NCBI GenBank assembly: GCA_001598975.1
Contig: BBXU01002932.1
Coordinates: 1 to 30,323, forward strand
Source of the DNA: Parachlorella kessleri
Taxonomy: Eukaryota; Chlorophyta; Trebouxiophyceae; Chlorellales; Chlorellaceae
Reading direction: 5' to 3'
DNA: 30,323 bases
The notes beneath the pieces were generated by a model. The model worked only from the letters and a program-made list of their open reading frames with translations, ran no database searches and had not been told where the DNA came from. Both the position numbers and the translations under genes were made by a program. Positions 27,803 through 30,323 of this stretch are shown one piece after another (the first letter of the stretch is position 1; each line of letters begins with the position of its first letter).

Positions 27803-30323
27803 ATGTCGCGGCAGCCCAGCCGCGTGAGGGCAGTGAAGGCACGGCTGTATGAACTGATTGACAGGGCCACCTCCGGTGTGTGGCTCGGCACTTGCCTACT
27901 TCTTACGGAATGTAGTTACAGCCGAGCGTGGCGCACATGGGTTGGGCCCCTGCAAAGAGCTGTGCATAGCGGGTGATGTCCCCTGGGTTCGAGCTATTCG
28001 CCAATGCCAAAGCCGCTTGTGATGTGGCTAGGCAGGTGCGCCTTCATTCCCCCTAGCACGCAGACTACCTCCCTAGGTCAGCCTGGGTCCACCTGGATTT
28101 ACTGCCACCCGTGTAGTACTCATGCCCCCTCCCTATGTAAATGCGTGCAGAGTACCTGAGCGCCCCCAACTTTGCCCTCAACTCCGACGTGGTTGCGGCC
28201 ATAAACGGCTCCCCCGAGCCCGGCTATGCCGCCACCAAGGTCTGCAAGCGCATCAAGGTCCGGCTGGGGCTGAAGAACCCGCGGGTGCAGCAGCTGGCGC
28301 TGCAGGTGAGGCACACACATGGAGTACACATACACCGCTGGCTCATGGTCTGCTGCAATTAAGAGCCCGCAAGCACTAAGGTGTGGCTGGGTTCAAGGAG
28401 CCACAGGGGCAGGGTTGGCGCTCAGGCGACGGGGATGATGGCGTCCCACAGTAGCGTCATGTGACGCCACTCCTTGTCGGCCTGCGGCTGCCCCCCTGCA
28501 GCTGCTGGAGCACTGCGTGCGCAACTGCGGCGAGGGCTTCCACCGGGAGCTGGCCAAGAGCGAGCTGTTTGTGGAGCTGCTGAGCTTGTCAGACAAGTGA
28601 GTGGGTGCCCCTCTGGCTTTCGCACCTCTGGTCGAGGCCGTTGTCCTTAGGGTAGAGTGACCGTTGGGCAGGAGTGACTTACCGTGGAGGTGCTCAGCCT
28701 GCCCCCAAGTGGGGTGGTCTTTGGGTTTTCGTAATTGTCTGGGTGTGTGCGTTTGTGGTCGGGATGTCAGGCTTTGCTGCCTGGCCAGGTGTGCTTGCCA
28801 GCCTGTGGTGAAGCGGCCTGCTGAGCCCCTGTTTGAGACCGTCTGGCACTGCGGGTGGCTTGAGAATCGCAGCATCGCCGGTCCCCCAGCGGGGCGGGTT
28901 AGTGGTAGTGACGGCTGGGGCCTTCTCAGTGTGTGCTCCGCTGCTGCGGCATGCTTTCTCCGAGTGGTGGGAGGATCATCAAGCTGCAGCTATGGGGCGG
29001 CAGCATTGCAGCCAGGGGGCAGGGGATGAACGTCCCATAACTGCCGAACTGACGGACAGAGGGGTGCCGGCTCTTGTTCTCTTGGTCCTGTCATTTCTCC
29101 CCGTGTATAATGATATTTGCTGCATAGTCAAGCTCCGCATCGTGAGGTGCTGCTTGGAGGTGGACAGCCCGGCACGTGACTCCCTTCCTTGTTGCTCCTA
29201 GGTAGTGGCAGGTACTGCCTGCTGTTGCCGGCCTCCAGGTCAACCTGGTCGCTGTGTTTGGCTTCTGGGGTGGCCGCGTCGCGCTGCAAGTGACGAGCGT
29301 TGGTCGAGGAACACGCACTCCTCAACCTCGTTGTCATCCTCCTTGTGTTGTTGTGCCATGTCGTAAGATGTTGTCGAACCCCCCTTTCCAAACTTTCCCC
29401 CCTGGCGTGCTGCAGGTCCAGCTGGTGTACGCCCCAGCTGCAGAGCCAGGTGTTGGCGCTGATCCAGGAGTGGGCCTACAACCTCAAGCCTGCGCAGTTC
29501 AGCAACGCGTACAACAAGCTCAAGGTGCGACCCCCTGTGTGTTCGTTGCGTAGGAAGGGTCGTTTGAAGACTGTGAACATCCGAGGGGGGCGCCTCAGCC
29601 TCTAGCTGGCGCAGTTTAGCAATGTTCAAAGGAGCTAGAGTGTGTGGGTGGGGATGGGAAGGGCATGTAAGTGGTGGCTCCTACCCGGCCCCTGTGGCAG
29701 GCCCCACCCTGTGATGGTGGGTGCTGCCGCCACATGCGGTGTGTAGGGTGGTGGGGCGAGTGGTAGCTGCAGATCTTCCTGCCCCGCACCCGTGGGGCTG
29801 CACCTCTCGTCCAGGGATGTGGCACATGGATTGGAGCCCAGCCACAGCCCACTCGCCCAGAGTACCTACACACCATATACACCTGCAGATGCAAAAAGGT
29901 ACCCAGTCCCTTTTAGCATGTTGTGGTTGAATGCAGGGGCGGGGGCTGCCCTTCCCTCCCAGGGATGCTGCCGCCAAGTTTGAGCCCTACCCGGGCCTCA
30001 CACCCCCGCCGCCGGCAAATGCCGCCCCAGGTATGTGGGGCCAGGGGAAGGCGGCGCCTTGTGTGTCAGAAGGGTGATTCACGAATATGGTCGCTGTTTC
30101 GCACTTCGAAATGTTGATATTTGTAGCCACAGGACTTGACCGTCTTTACCCTCACGGAGCTCCTGTGCTAAGCACCCGCCCTTCTGCAGAGCTGTACGTA
30201 CCGGTCGGCTGACAGCATCTGCTTGTCCCTAGCCGCCGCCAGAGGGTGTGCAGCCTCCAGCCCCACACCACCCTTTGTTTCAAGCAGCTTGCGGTGCACA
30301 TGTGAACACCCCCCCCCCCGTCT
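27803..30323 (+). CDS. VHS-domain protein, TOM1-like, 3' truncated by window
   Basis: Exons: 27803-27875, 28151-28305, 28502-28596, 29416-29524, 29937-30030, all phase-consistent. A further exon probably starts near 30233 (PPPEGVQPPAPHH), but its junction is uncertain. The protein starts MSRQPSRVRAVKARLYELID; the VHS domain covers nearly all visible exons: RATSEYLSAPNFALNSDVV, AATKVCKRIKVRLGLKNPRV, LLEHCVRNCGEGFHREL, QVLALIQEWAYNL, FSNAYNKLK, GRGLPFPPRD. VHS domains bind ubiquitin and sorting signals at endosomes and the trans-Golgi; with a GAT domain this would be a TOM1-like (plant TOL) ESCRT-0 substitute. The GAT region, if present, lies beyond the window. The Pro-rich linker after FPPRD fits that layout. 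Exons 1 and 2 have a broken duplicate at 21338-21784. Confidence 0.85.

Overview
The window looks like nuclear DNA of a green alga (chlorophyte). Genes are split into many short exons with GT-AG introns, most acceptors read TGCAG, coding GC is moderate to high, and a TGTAA poly(A) signal of the green-algal type follows the simplest stop of the first gene. No tRNA, rRNA, transposase or bacterial-type operon was recognised. All models below were built by hand: protein-like stretches were joined only where GT (or GC) donors, AG acceptors and codon phase agree.

Layout. (1) Minus strand, 11895 to 1255: a gene of about 26 exons for a large multipass membrane protein. It has a signal peptide, an Ig-like ectodomain, a Gly/Ser-rich segment with recurring TWG motifs, and a C-terminal multi-helix region resembling the TRP-like (Pkd2/Flc) family. 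(2) Plus strand, 12573 to 17156: a complete 10-exon cereblon (CRBN) gene with LON and CULT domains. Genes 1 and 2 are divergent, with 677 bp between start codons. (3) Minus strand, 20824 to 18451: a single-helix membrane-anchored coiled-coil protein of unknown role, convergent with cereblon. (4) 21200-22140: repeats and a broken, partly inverted copy of the first two exons of the VHS gene further right. (5) Plus strand, 22402 to 27259: a probable secretory-pathway membrane protein with a signal peptide, a PAN/Apple-like cysteine module and a C-terminal transmembrane helix; its middle is only partly resolved. (6) Plus strand, 27803 to beyond the window end: a VHS-domain (TOM1-like) protein, 3' truncated.

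The genes do not form an obvious pathway. The most notable structural theme is repeated local duplication of exon and splice-site sequence. Examples are ghost copies of an exon in intron 1 of gene 1, two similar neighbouring membrane exons in gene 1, a 32-bp minisatellite in cereblon that carries a copy of its own upstream 5' splice site, and the inverted VHS exon copy. The best candidates for something undescribed are the Ig/TWG-repeat/TRP-like membrane protein and this duplication pattern.
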